Shown one piece after another: positions 1-4,856 of a stretch of 5,809 nt of DNA (its first letter is position 1; every line of letters starts with the position of its first letter). The stretch is from NCBI GenBank assembly GCA_018897225.1, contig JAHILC010000201.1:1-5809 (forward strand), given 5' to 3'. The notes below the pieces were generated by a model, which worked only from the letters and a program-made list of their open reading frames with translations, ran no database searches and was not told the origin of the DNA. The DNA is from Actinomycetota bacterium (GTDB taxonomy: Bacteria; Actinomycetota; Humimicrobiia; Humimicrobiales; Humimicrobiaceae). A program made the position numbers and the translations under genes.

Positions 1-1
1 A

Positions 2-49
2 GAATTTTTTTATCACTTTATCGTTTATTGCCTTGTTATTTATTCTCAT
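2..49 (-). CDS. 5' end of a gene downstream of the ECF sigma factor (possible anti-sigma factor), truncated by window edge
   Basis: An ATG at 49-47 opens a frame that stays open to the window edge and gives 16 codons, reading MRINNKAINDKVIKKF. It begins 8 bases after the TAG stop of the sigma-factor gene. The TAGG that overlaps that stop, 7 bases before the ATG, could serve as a weak ribosome binding site. The tight spacing implies co-translation with the sigma factor. In ECF operons the gene directly behind the sigma factor is most often its anti-sigma factor, so that is the leading guess. The visible residues are only polar and basic and contain no diagnostic motif such as a zinc-binding HxxxCxxC. 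Existence of the reading frame is fairly likely; the function is inference from position only. Confidence 0.5.
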   Translation of the reverse strand, partial: MRINNKAINDKVIKKF

Positions 50-57
50 CCCAAAAC

Positions 58-633
58 CTAATTAATTAATTTTCCCTTTATATTTTCAAGTGCCCTGAAT
101 TTTAGCGCTCTCAATGCAATTTCGCTTTTATTTAAAATTAAGCTAATTGATTTAAAATCCATTCCTTCAACATATCTTAAAAAAATAATTTCTCTCTGCG
201 TCTCTGGTAACCCATTTAAAGCGCTTATCAGTTTCTCGTTTTTAAACTGGTTGCCATTTGAAAAATTTTCTCTTTGATCTACCAACATACTGCCTATTGT
301 TTCTAATTCTTTGTCTCCCTCAAGGTACCCATCAAGTGATTTTACGTTCTGCATATTCCGGCTGCTTCTGAAATGATCGGTTAACAGGTTTTTTGCTATT
401 TTATAAATCCAGATTTTAATCGTAATTGCGTTAAGATTGACTTTGTTCAAATTCTTGTAAACTCTTATAAATACTTCACTGGTCAGGTCCTCGGCAGTCT
501 CTTTATCTAAAATCTTAAGGAATATATATCTGTATATCTTTGATAAAAAATGGCGATAAATTTTTTCAAAATAAAAAGTATCTCCATTATTTTTATATTT
601 TTTAATACATATATTTAATTCTTTTTCATCCAT
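58..633 (-). CDS. RNA polymerase ECF-family sigma-70 factor
   Basis: This 191-residue protein has the two-domain layout of extracytoplasmic-function sigma factors. Region 2 spans about residues 20-92 and includes the region-2.2-like segment around DKETAEDLTSEVFIRVYKNL and the WIYKIAKNLLTDHFR segment that contacts and melts the -10 element. Region 4 spans about 134-188, with LPETQREIIFLRYVEGM followed by a helix-turn-helix that reads the -35 element. A linker of about 40 residues, rich in Asn and Glu, joins them. Length is normal for the family. The start at 633 gives the full region 2; only a weak AGCAG precedes it. The gene sits 155 bp behind a small exported Cys-rich protein and just ahead of a second frame, the usual setting for a sigma factor controlled by a membrane-bound or soluble anti-sigma partner. 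It would redirect RNA polymerase to a small regulon; the inducing signal cannot be told from the sequence. Family call is secure, subgroup is not. Confidence 0.93.
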   Translation of the reverse strand: MDEKELNICIKKYKNNGDTFYFEKIYRHFLSKIYRYIFLKILDKETAEDLTSEVFIRVYKNLNKVNLNAITIKIWIYKIAKNLLTDHFRSSRNMQNVKSLDGYLEGDKELETIGSMLVDQRENFSNGNQFKNEKLISALNGLPETQREIIFLRYVEGMDFKSISLILNKSEIALRALKFRALENIKGKLIN

Positions 634-672
634 CTGCTAAAAGCTGCAAAATTTTAAAAAAATTCTTTATAC

Positions 673-705
673 ATTTTTACAACTTTGTTCAATTTTTGCA
701 ACTTT
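673..705. repeat. Imperfect 14-bp direct repeat upstream of the sigma-factor gene
   Basis: The 14-mers at 673-686 and 692-705 differ at one base only (read on the minus strand, AAAGTTGTAAAAAT and AAAGTTGCAAAAAT) and are offset by 19 bp, roughly two helical turns. They lie 40-72 bp before the sigma-factor ATG. A possible promoter for that gene overlaps them: TTGAAC at 692-687 and TATAAA at 671-666 on the minus strand, with a short 15-bp spacer. Two copies on one face of the helix are what a regulator binding as tandem units would use, but the region is A/T-rich, so chance is possible. Confidence 0.35.
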
Positions 706-788
706 AGCATTTCTGAATGCACTTTTAAAATAACATACCAGCGTATCCCAGCTCAGTATGAGGTGAACAATAATAAGAATGATAATTA

Positions 789-1238
789 CTATTTATTTTT
801 AGCGTTCTGAACTTTATTATTGAAGCAATTTCTGCTGTTGTTTTGGTTCTTTTCTTCACTTCTGAACCCGAAGCAGTTTGAATTACCGTTATCAGAACTT
901 TTACCATAGCTGTTTTGATTTTCATTGCAGTTTTCATTGCAGTTTTGATTTTGGTTTTGGTAAGTACAGTTTTCATTGTTTTGGCTGCACGTACCATTAT
1001 TTTGGCAGTTAACCTGGTCACAATTATCACATTTTCCATCGTTATTCTCGTCCAGACACTGACCATTGCAATAATTTCCACAACCTGTTCCGTCATTGTT
1101 ATTAAATTTTTCTGCATAATTGTATGGTTGGCTGCTTCTTTCAACATTTTTTGGTTTCTGGTAAGCATAAATTGCTCCAGCAGATGACATAAGCACTATC
1201 GATCCTACAATTATTCCAATTATTGCTTTTTTTAACAT
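789..1238 (-). CDS. Small exported Cys/Asn/Gln-rich protein with an EF-hand-like loop
   Basis: This 149-residue protein matches no family I recognise by name. Residues 1-25 form a signal peptide: MLKK, a hydrophobic core IIGIIVGSIVLM, then small residues with possible cleavage after AGA-22 or A25. It is therefore likely exported or membrane-anchored. The mature part is dominated by Asn, Gln, Glu and Lys and carries 12 cysteines (53, 57, 61, 70, 73, 78, 84, 91, 100, 104, 122, 138). The segment CLDENNDGKCDNCD (61-74) has Asp63, Asn65, Asp67-Gly68, Asp71 and Asp74 spaced like a calcium-binding EF-hand or dockerin-type loop; the DxNxDGxCDxC pattern recurs in bacterial surface proteins. Disulfides or metal binding are both possible. 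The start is supported by AAAGGA 8 bases upstream and by the signal peptide. A long frame in another register (725-1168) is a by-product of the repetitive composition. It precedes an ECF sigma gene, which suggests a cell-envelope role, but function is unknown. Confidence 0.75.
   Translation of the reverse strand: MLKKAIIGIIVGSIVLMSSAGAIYAYQKPKNVERSSQPYNYAEKFNNNDGTGCGNYCNGQCLDENNDGKCDNCDQVNCQNNGTCSQNNENCTYQNQNQNCNENCNENQNSYGKSSDNGNSNCFGFRSEEKNQNNSRNCFNNKVQNAKNK
919..942 (-). repeat. Perfect 12-bp tandem duplication inside the Cys-rich gene
   Basis: The 12-mer TTTTCATTGCAG (plus strand) occurs at 919-930 and again directly at 931-942. It encodes the CNEN-CNEN stretch near residues 100-107 of the exported protein. 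Similar TTTTGATTTTGG-like units follow it. This marks the low-complexity Asn/Gln/Cys tract as growing by in-frame slippage, so the length of this part may vary between strains. Confidence 0.75.
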
Positions 1239-1278
1239 TTTTCTGATCCTTTCGTTTTACTGTTTTAAAAAAATTCCA

Positions 1279-1294
1279 ACTTCGTGCTTGAAGT
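1279..1294 (-). promoter_or_regulatory. Small leader hairpin followed by a T7 run before the Cys-rich gene
   Basis: Read on the minus strand, ACTTC and GAAGT form a perfect 5-bp stem with a 6-base loop. Five bases later come seven consecutive T (1273-1267), and the ATG of the Cys-rich gene follows at 1238. If transcription begins near 1297-1300, as the upstream promoter candidate predicts, this hairpin would form the very 5' end of the message. It could stabilise the transcript or attenuate it. The stem is short and A/T-containing, so it may be fortuitous. Confidence 0.25.
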
Positions 1295-1302
1295 ATTACT
1301 AC

Positions 1303-1337
1303 AGTATAAAACGATATTTTTTGTTAAAACGTTACGC
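1303..1337 (-). promoter_or_regulatory. Candidate promoter of the Cys-rich protein/sigma-factor unit, ECF-like
   Basis: On the minus strand GCGTAAC (1337-1331) is followed by 17 bases and then CGTTTTATACT (1313-1303). A (T)GTAAC box, a 16-17-bp spacer and a CGT-beginning -10 box is the layout recognised by many ECF sigma factors, for example the Bacillus SigX/SigM class. The AAC core is the best-matched part. The alternative is a housekeeping promoter using TATACT (1308-1303) as -10, but no good TTGACA-like box stands at the right distance. If ECF-type, the sigma gene downstream may drive its own unit. It lies about 65-100 bp ahead of the start codon, a suitable distance. Confidence 0.35.
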
Positions 1338-1410
1338 TCAGGAAAAGTTTTTTTTAATTTATTTGAGATGCTCTTTAATTCAGAAAAATGCTGTCTGCTA
1401 TTTTAAAATT

Positions 1411-1436
1411 ATCAATAAGGACAACTCCTTCATGAT
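1411..1436. other. Imperfect hairpin in the gap after the P-loop/DRTGG gene
   Basis: AAGGA (1417-1421) and TCCTT (1426-1430) pair around a CAAC loop, and after a 2x2 internal mismatch ATCA (1411-1414) pairs with TGAT (1433-1436). On the plus-strand side it is followed at once by a run of seven T (1438-1444), giving a weak terminator shape in that direction. On the minus strand, where the genes are, only a mixed ATAATTTTAAAA follows. It sits 6 bases past the stop of the channel-like remnant. It may end minus-strand transcription from the upstream gene, or be chance in A/T-rich DNA. Confidence 0.3.
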
Positions 1437-1442
1437 ATTTTT

Positions 1443-1601
1443 TTATTCTTCGGCAAGCAGAATTATGCAATCTTCTTCATTTAGCTTAATCATTGCTGAT
1501 TTTTCAGGATTTATTACAATACCATAATTTCTTTCAAGATTAGTTTCATGTTCTATATGAGAGCAAATACTTGCAATAAAATCTACTGCAATAAATATTA
1601 A
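1443..1601 (-). pseudogene. Start-less remnant resembling the C-terminus of a CASTOR/POLLUX-type ion-channel or TrkA-like protein
   Basis: The minus-strand frame ending at TAA 1445-1443 reads about 52 residues and has coding-like character. It ends NYGIVINPEK, then SAMIKLNEED, then CIILLAEE. An Asn-Pro-x-Lys turn, an EED/xxDD step and a final hydrophobic strand closing with AE(D/E) at the very C-terminus is the pattern I associate with the last segment of CASTOR/POLLUX/RCK-type channel proteins, which end like 'NP.K...l...D.iivlAe'. The frame has no ATG, GTG or TTG before the internal Met and meets a TGA at 1634-1632, inside the neighbouring gene. It therefore cannot be a full gene. The 3' end of the upstream P-loop/DRTGG gene overlaps the frame by 4 bases (1598-1601). 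Most likely it is a deletion scar left after the rest of a channel gene was lost. Resemblance is by pattern memory, not by a search. Confidence 0.4.
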
Positions 1602-2668
1602 TTTTTTGTAAGTGAAATTATTTTTTCTACATCAATAGAGTCTTTTATAATTTGCAATAATTTATCTAGTTTCTTGACGTTATATATCCTGGAATGTCCC
1701 ATTATTTCACATAGTTTCCCAACAGCAGTTAGAGTATCATACCCTACAAGAACAATTGGGATTCCAAGCTCTTCTGCTCTACCAACAACTATAGCGCTAG
1801 GTTGGTAATTCCCGGTAAGAACAAGACATTTTGTTTTAGTTTCAAGCGCTGCAAGTTGTATATCTGCTCTGTCACCACCTGTTATTACTACTTTATCGGG
1901 ATTTCTTCTGAAATACTTGAGCGCCAGTTCATGACCCATTGCACCAACCATAAAAGATCCAACAAGTTCATCTTTATTTTCAGTTGCACATAGAATCTTG
2001 CCGTCAATGTATTTGGCCATTTCCTTAATACTAACTGATGATAAAACTTTATCTGAAAGCATAGTTCCAAAAACATTTATATCTCTTTTTTTGAAGTAAG
2101 GAAGTTCAATATTTTTAAGCCTATCCATATCCTCTATGGGAATCAAATTTATAATAATTCCACCAAAGAAATCTTCAAAATATTCCTTATAAAACATTGC
2201 GATGTCTGCAATATCATCACCATATTTGATTATGACAATAGCCTTTGCATCAATAGAACTGCATATTTCTTTTGCAGAGAGCCCTGCAAATATTCCATAA
2301 TCTATGTATTTTCCTCCCTCAATAAGCATAAAATCTTTATTTTCTGCAATTTTCTTGTAAGATTTCTTGACAATATCGAGATATTTCTTTGAAGATAACT
2401 CGATTTTTTCTTTTAAAACATCTTCGTATGCTTTTCCTATAAACATCAAAGGGCCTACATCCTTAAGATTATCCTTTATCCCCAGAATTCTAGAAATATT
2501 ATGCACATCTTCATCAACATAGTAATCCCCAACTTTTACCGGAAGGCTGCCCAAAGGTTTCATATAGCCTGTTTTATACCCTCTTTCAGTCAGTAGCTTA
2601 CCCATAGCAACACAAATAGAGCTTTTCCCCGAGAAAGGTTGACTAGAAACAAACAATAAAGGTTTCAT
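1598..2668 (-). CDS. BioD-like P-loop / DRTGG-domain protein ('phosphotransacetylase family', COG0857-like)
   Basis: This 356-residue cytoplasmic protein has the architecture of the N-terminal half of long phosphate acetyltransferases but lacks the catalytic PTA domain. Residues 1-235 resemble the dethiobiotin-synthetase-like AAA_26 fold: a P-loop SQPFSGKSS (9-17), the YMKPLG strand (36-40) like the BioD KP motif, an IEGG (116-119) strand and a GGIIINLIP (169-177) strand. Residues about 241-320 form a DRTGG domain, with the signature present here as TGGDRAD (263-269), then LVLTGN (282-287) and IPIVLVGYDT (303-312). Stand-alone proteins of this length are common in anaerobes. The domain is thought to sense or regulate, since in full Pta it is dispensable for catalysis; the substrate is not known. 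It should not be counted as a working phosphate acetyltransferase. AGAGGG lies about 9 bases before the ATG, and an extended -10 promoter lies about 48 bases upstream. It appears to be transcribed alone or with the DUF3786 gene 111 bp ahead of it. Confidence 0.85.
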   Translation of the reverse strand: MKPLLFVSSQPFSGKSSICVAMGKLLTERGYKTGYMKPLGSLPVKVGDYYVDEDVHNISRILGIKDNLKDVGPLMFIGKAYEDVLKEKIELSSKKYLDIVKKSYKKIAENKDFMLIEGGKYIDYGIFAGLSAKEICSSIDAKAIVIIKYGDDIADIAMFYKEYFEDFFGGIIINLIPIEDMDRLKNIELPYFKKRDINVFGTMLSDKVLSSVSIKEMAKYIDGKILCATENKDELVGSFMVGAMGHELALKYFRRNPDKVVITGGDRADIQLAALETKTKCLVLTGNYQPSAIVVGRAEELGIPIVLVGYDTLTAVGKLCEIMGHSRIYNVKKLDKLLQIIKDSIDVEKIISLTKN

Positions 2669-2715
2669 TTTTTTATCCCTCTTCTTTTATTTATAATGGG
2701 TTTTTATATATTTTT

Positions 2716-2724
2716 ATTATATCA
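2716..2724 (-). promoter_or_regulatory. Extended -10 promoter of the P-loop/DRTGG gene
   Basis: The minus strand reads TGATATAAT at 2724-2716, a perfect TGnTATAAT extended -10 element, 47 bases ahead of the ATG at 2668. No convincing -35 hexamer is present, which is normal for extended -10 promoters. It suggests the gene has its own promoter and does not depend solely on read-through from the DUF3786 gene, which ends at 2780 without an obvious terminator. Confidence 0.55.
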
Positions 2725-2779
2725 GGAAAATTAATAACAAGCTGAGAATTTTTAATGCAATTATCTGATTTTAATATAC

Positions 2780-3439
2780 TCATGTTAATAACTTCTTAAC
2801 TATATATACTAAAAGAGTTTTTATAACATCCGTTTTTAAATAATGCGAGGCGCTGCTATCAAAAAGAACTCTTACATTGGCATCAAATTCTTCGTCTTTT
2901 TCATCAATAATAAATAACACTGGAAATTTTTTGAATGGGTAAATTAACCCAGAAAATTTATAATTTTTATTTTTTTCTCCCCCAATTTCTAAAAGTTTTC
3001 CAAGAAATTTTCCTCCGCTGCTTTCGTATTTTTTTGCAAGTGGCTGCAACACTCCTGGAATAGTGCTTGCATAAAAAAGTCCACCAGGAAGTTCTCTGTA
3101 TAAAATCCACTCCCCTGATAATGGTGTTCCATCAGCATTTAAAAGAAAATGAAGAATAATAGTTGAAGAAAACAAATCAAGCGGTTCAAATTTTTCAGAG
3201 TCAGGCTCAAACAGGTGTCTGTATTTATAGTTTAAAACATATATTTTACTTTTATTTAGATCTATAAGCACACTTTTTTCAAAAAAACCTAGTACTAATT
3301 CATCCTTACCATTAATCTGTGCACCAGCTTTTCCTGCAATATCTTCAAGATCTTTATTTATCAGTTCAGAAAACAAATTTTCATAATTCCTCCCAAAAAG
3401 TTCGTAATTTTTATTTAAATTTTTATTTTCAAACACCAT
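2780..3439 (-). CDS. DUF3786 domain protein
   Basis: The 219-residue protein carries the hallmarks of the DUF3786 family (PF12654) as I remember them: ILHFLLNADGTPLSGEW (95-111) followed by RELPGG (115-120), a C-terminal half with PFKKFPVLFIIDEKDEEF (168-185), and the closing FDSSASHYL (193-201). Length is typical of the single-domain form. The family is found mostly in strict anaerobes, often near metal- or corrinoid-linked genes, and has no established function. In other members an N-terminal Fe-S or zinc module may be fused; none is present here, and the protein has no cysteine at all. No signal peptide or membrane helix is seen, so it is cytoplasmic. Translation is odd: no Shine-Dalgarno site stands before the ATG at 3439, only AAGCA in an A/T tract. 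It is divergent from the zinc-ribbon gene at 3626 and shares a control region with it. Confidence 0.85.
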   Translation of the reverse strand: MVFENKNLNKNYELFGRNYENLFSELINKDLEDIAGKAGAQINGKDELVLGFFEKSVLIDLNKSKIYVLNYKYRHLFEPDSEKFEPLDLFSSTIILHFLLNADGTPLSGEWILYRELPGGLFYASTIPGVLQPLAKKYESSGGKFLGKLLEIGGEKNKNYKFSGLIYPFKKFPVLFIIDEKDEEFDANVRVLFDSSASHYLKTDVIKTLLVYIVKKLLT

Positions 3440-3476
3440 TGCTTAATAAATTTATATGTATATATTTATTTCTTAA

Positions 3477-3505
3477 AGTATATAGAAATATTATCAGAAA
3501 CTCAA
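3477..3505 (-). promoter_or_regulatory. Promoter of the DUF3786 gene
   Basis: On the minus strand TTGAGT (3505-3500), a 17-bp spacer and TATACT (3482-3477) form a housekeeping-type promoter with optimal spacing. Transcription would begin near 3470, leaving a leader of about 30 bases that has no ribosome binding site. Confidence 0.6.
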
Positions 3506-3509
3506 ACAA

Positions 3510-3555
3510 TTGATAATAAGTATGTACAGAAATTAGGAAAAAGACTTATTATTAG
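3510..3555. promoter_or_regulatory. Inverted repeat between the two divergent promoters, candidate operator
   Basis: The arms TTGATAATAAGT (3510-3521) and ACTTATTATTAG (3544-3555) are complementary: nine consecutive Watson-Crick pairs at the inner side, then one more pair and two G/T wobbles, around a 22-bp centre. The repeat fits in the gap between the -35 box of the leftward promoter (3500-3505) and that of the rightward one (3560-3565). The arms are 34 bp apart in phase, about three helical turns. A dimeric regulator bound here could act on both genes at once. Alternative: an A/T-rich chance repeat. Confidence 0.45.
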
Positions 3556-3559
3556 GATA

Positions 3560-3587
3560 TTACCACTAAGATAAATGGTGATATAAT
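3560..3587 (+). promoter_or_regulatory. Promoter of the zinc-ribbon gene
   Basis: TTACCA (3560-3565), a 16-bp spacer and TATAAT (3582-3587) preceded by TGA make a good promoter with an extended -10 (TGATATAAT, 3579-3587). The same nine bases occur before the P-loop/DRTGG gene. The start codon follows 38 bases later, with AAGGAG at 3610-3615 as a strong ribosome binding site. Confidence 0.6.
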
Positions 3588-3625
3588 TTAATAACAAAAT
3601 TTTTATTTTAAGGAGTTGAATTTAA

Positions 3626-4129
3626 ATGGTAAGAATAATTGGGGGTTGTCCTGGCCAGAATACAGCTTATCTGAAAGATTTTAATACCAATATAATATCC
3701 TGCTCAAAATGTGGCAATGAAGTTGAGTTTTTTTCCGATGAGAAAAAAGTAAAATGTCCCAAATGTCATAATAATGTTTTCAAAATTAATCCTCAAATAA
3801 TAGAGCATACAGATGATGGAATAGTTTTTCATGACTCAGGAGCAAGCTGCCTTGATTGGTGCGGAATGTGTCTGGATAAAAAAGATTATCAGGACATTTT
3901 AAAAAATAATGAAAGGATAGAAGAGAAAAAAGAGGACATTAAAAAATTAATTAATTCTGTAGACAAAAAGGACGAAGAAGTTATTGGATTCTTCATTGAA
4001 GCATTTCAAAAGAGTATTAATAATGCAAAACTCATTGATCAGAAGATATTTGAAATCCTTCAAAGAAAAAATCCAGATTTATTTATAAGGGCTCGCAACT
4101 ATTATCTAAATTTTTTAGATACAAAATAG
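3626..4129 (+). CDS. Small zinc-ribbon protein with a second cysteine cluster
   Basis: This 167-residue protein opens with GGCPGQNT (6-13) and then a zinc ribbon built from C26-x2-C29 and C44-x2-C47. A second motif, C75-LDW-C79-GM-C82 (Cx3Cx2C), follows. The order 'CPGQ - zinc ribbon - CxxWCxxxxC-like cluster' recalls a little-studied family of anaerobe proteins sometimes annotated as phosphohydrolases because relatives carry an HD domain. Here the remainder (about 88-167) is a charged helical region, ERIEEKKEDIKKL, with no HD motif, so no enzyme activity can be claimed. Cys8 plus the three later cysteines could give a second metal or Fe-S site. The AAGGAG at 3610-3615 with a 10-base gap supports the start. 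It is the only plus-strand gene of the window, divergent from DUF3786 and convergent with the Fe-S operon (28-bp gap). A role as a metal-dependent regulator or accessory factor for the neighbouring redox genes is conjecture. Confidence 0.75.
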   Translation: MVRIIGGCPGQNTAYLKDFNTNIISCSKCGNEVEFFSDEKKVKCPKCHNNVFKINPQIIEHTDDGIVFHDSGASCLDWCGMCLDKKDYQDILKNNERIEEKKEDIKKLINSVDKKDEEVIGFFIEAFQKSINNAKLIDQKIFEILQRKNPDLFIRARNYYLNFLDTK

Positions 4130-4157
4130 TTACTACTGGCGTTATCTTTTTAAAATT

Positions 4158-4787
4158 TTATGATTCTGATATTTGTGGTATTCTTTCAATTCCGAAATTA
4201 GAAGGAAATACCCCTGTTGGACATATTTCCATACACTTCATGCAATTTACACAGTGTTTAAGATATGCCGAATCTGGAACAAAAGCAACTTTTTTATTAA
4301 TACCTCTTCCGACAAATCCCACCGCATTATCACCTTTTACTTCAGCACAATATCGCACACATAAACCGCAGAGTATGCAGTAACTATGTTCTTTTTTGTA
4401 CCTCGTTTCATTAAGACCATATTTTTTAGCCAGGCTCATTATCTCGGGATGAAAAGGAAATAATGCTAAATAAAGCTCTACAAGATGTTTTCTTATTTCT
4501 GTAACTTTTGGACTTTCAGTATAAACCTGGACACTCTCTTCCACAGGATATGCACATGCAGCAACAATTCTTTTCCTTCCTTTCTTTTCTATTTCTACTA
4601 AACATAGCCTGCATGCACCATGGGGTTTAATTTCTTCATGATAACATAAAGTTGGTATATGAATTCCTGCTATTTTTGCAGCCTGAAGTAATGTAAGTCC
4701 TTCTGATACCATTACATTTACATTATCAATATAAATAGTCAGCTCTTTTATTGCTTCAATATCTTTTTGTTCCAAAATTGTACTCAT
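4158..4787 (-). CDS. HoxU/NuoG-N-terminal-like iron-sulfur subunit ([2Fe-2S] plus two [4Fe-4S])
   Basis: The 209-residue protein has a plant-type [2Fe-2S] ferredoxin fold at about 15-90, with ligands C48, C59, C62 and C78 (PTLCYHEEIKPHGACRLCLV). It then has a two-cluster ferredoxin domain, with C137-x2-C140-x2-C143-x3-C147 and C179-x2-C182-x2-C185-x3-C189-P. This matches the N-terminal electron-relay part of NuoG, HoxU and the HydA/HndD subunits. Two things are missing. The His-Cys box (HxxxCxxC) that normally lies between the two domains is replaced by RKHLVELYLALFPFHPEIM without cysteine, so that extra [4Fe-4S] site is absent. No H-cluster or molybdopterin domain follows, so the protein is a pure electron-transfer subunit. 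It likely passes electrons between the NuoF/HydB-like flavoprotein encoded 69 bp upstream and a catalytic partner outside the window. AGGAG at 4799-4795, 7 bases before the ATG, fixes the start. It is the last gene of its operon. Cytoplasmic. Confidence 0.88.
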   Translation of the reverse strand: MSTILEQKDIEAIKELTIYIDNVNVMVSEGLTLLQAAKIAGIHIPTLCYHEEIKPHGACRLCLVEIEKKGRKRIVAACAYPVEESVQVYTESPKVTEIRKHLVELYLALFPFHPEIMSLAKKYGLNETRYKKEHSYCILCGLCVRYCAEVKGDNAVGFVGRGINKKVAFVPDSAYLKHCVNCMKCMEICPTGVFPSNFGIERIPQISES

Positions 4788-4856
4788 CTGTTTACTCCTG
4801 TTTTTTTATATTAATAAATTTTCAAATTCTTTAAAATTTTTTTTAACTTGAAAAAT

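Noticed and set aside
707..720. GCATT-TCTG-AATGC palindrome after the Cys-rich gene as a terminator
   Set aside because: Only a 5-bp stem with no T-rich tail on the minus strand. It is 69 bases past the stop codon.
911..965. Possible CRISPR-like or structural repeat array
   Set aside because: The units are 12 bp, adjacent, in frame and within a coding sequence. There are no spacers.
725..1168. Long minus-strand frame rich in Lys, Thr and Met overlapping the Cys-rich gene
   Set aside because: It is an alternate register of a repetitive A/C-rich tract. It has no signal peptide or recognisable domain, and its start lacks a ribosome site, while the other register has both a signal peptide and AAAGGA.
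915..1187. Hydrophobic plus-strand frame (Ile/Val/Leu-rich)
   Set aside because: It is the antisense reading of the Asn/Gln-rich gene, which automatically gives Ile/Val/Leu codons. The apparent membrane helices are artefacts.
1288..1527. 79-codon plus-strand frame in the gap before the P-loop/DRTGG gene
   Set aside because: No ribosome binding site, no family resemblance, and its second half is the antisense of the channel-like remnant, whose minus-strand peptide looks more protein-like.
4104..4120. ATCTAAA-TTT-TTTAGAT hairpin near the end of the zinc-ribbon gene as a terminator
   Set aside because: All but one pair per arm are A/T, it lies inside the coding sequence and no T run follows; too weak to call.
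4788..4856. A/T-rich inverted repeat between the two Fe-S genes (AAATTTTTCAA and TTTGAAAATTT)
   Set aside because: The arms pair only with a bulge and consist almost wholly of A and T, which is expected by chance here. The 69-bp gap is better read as an ordinary intra-operon spacer.
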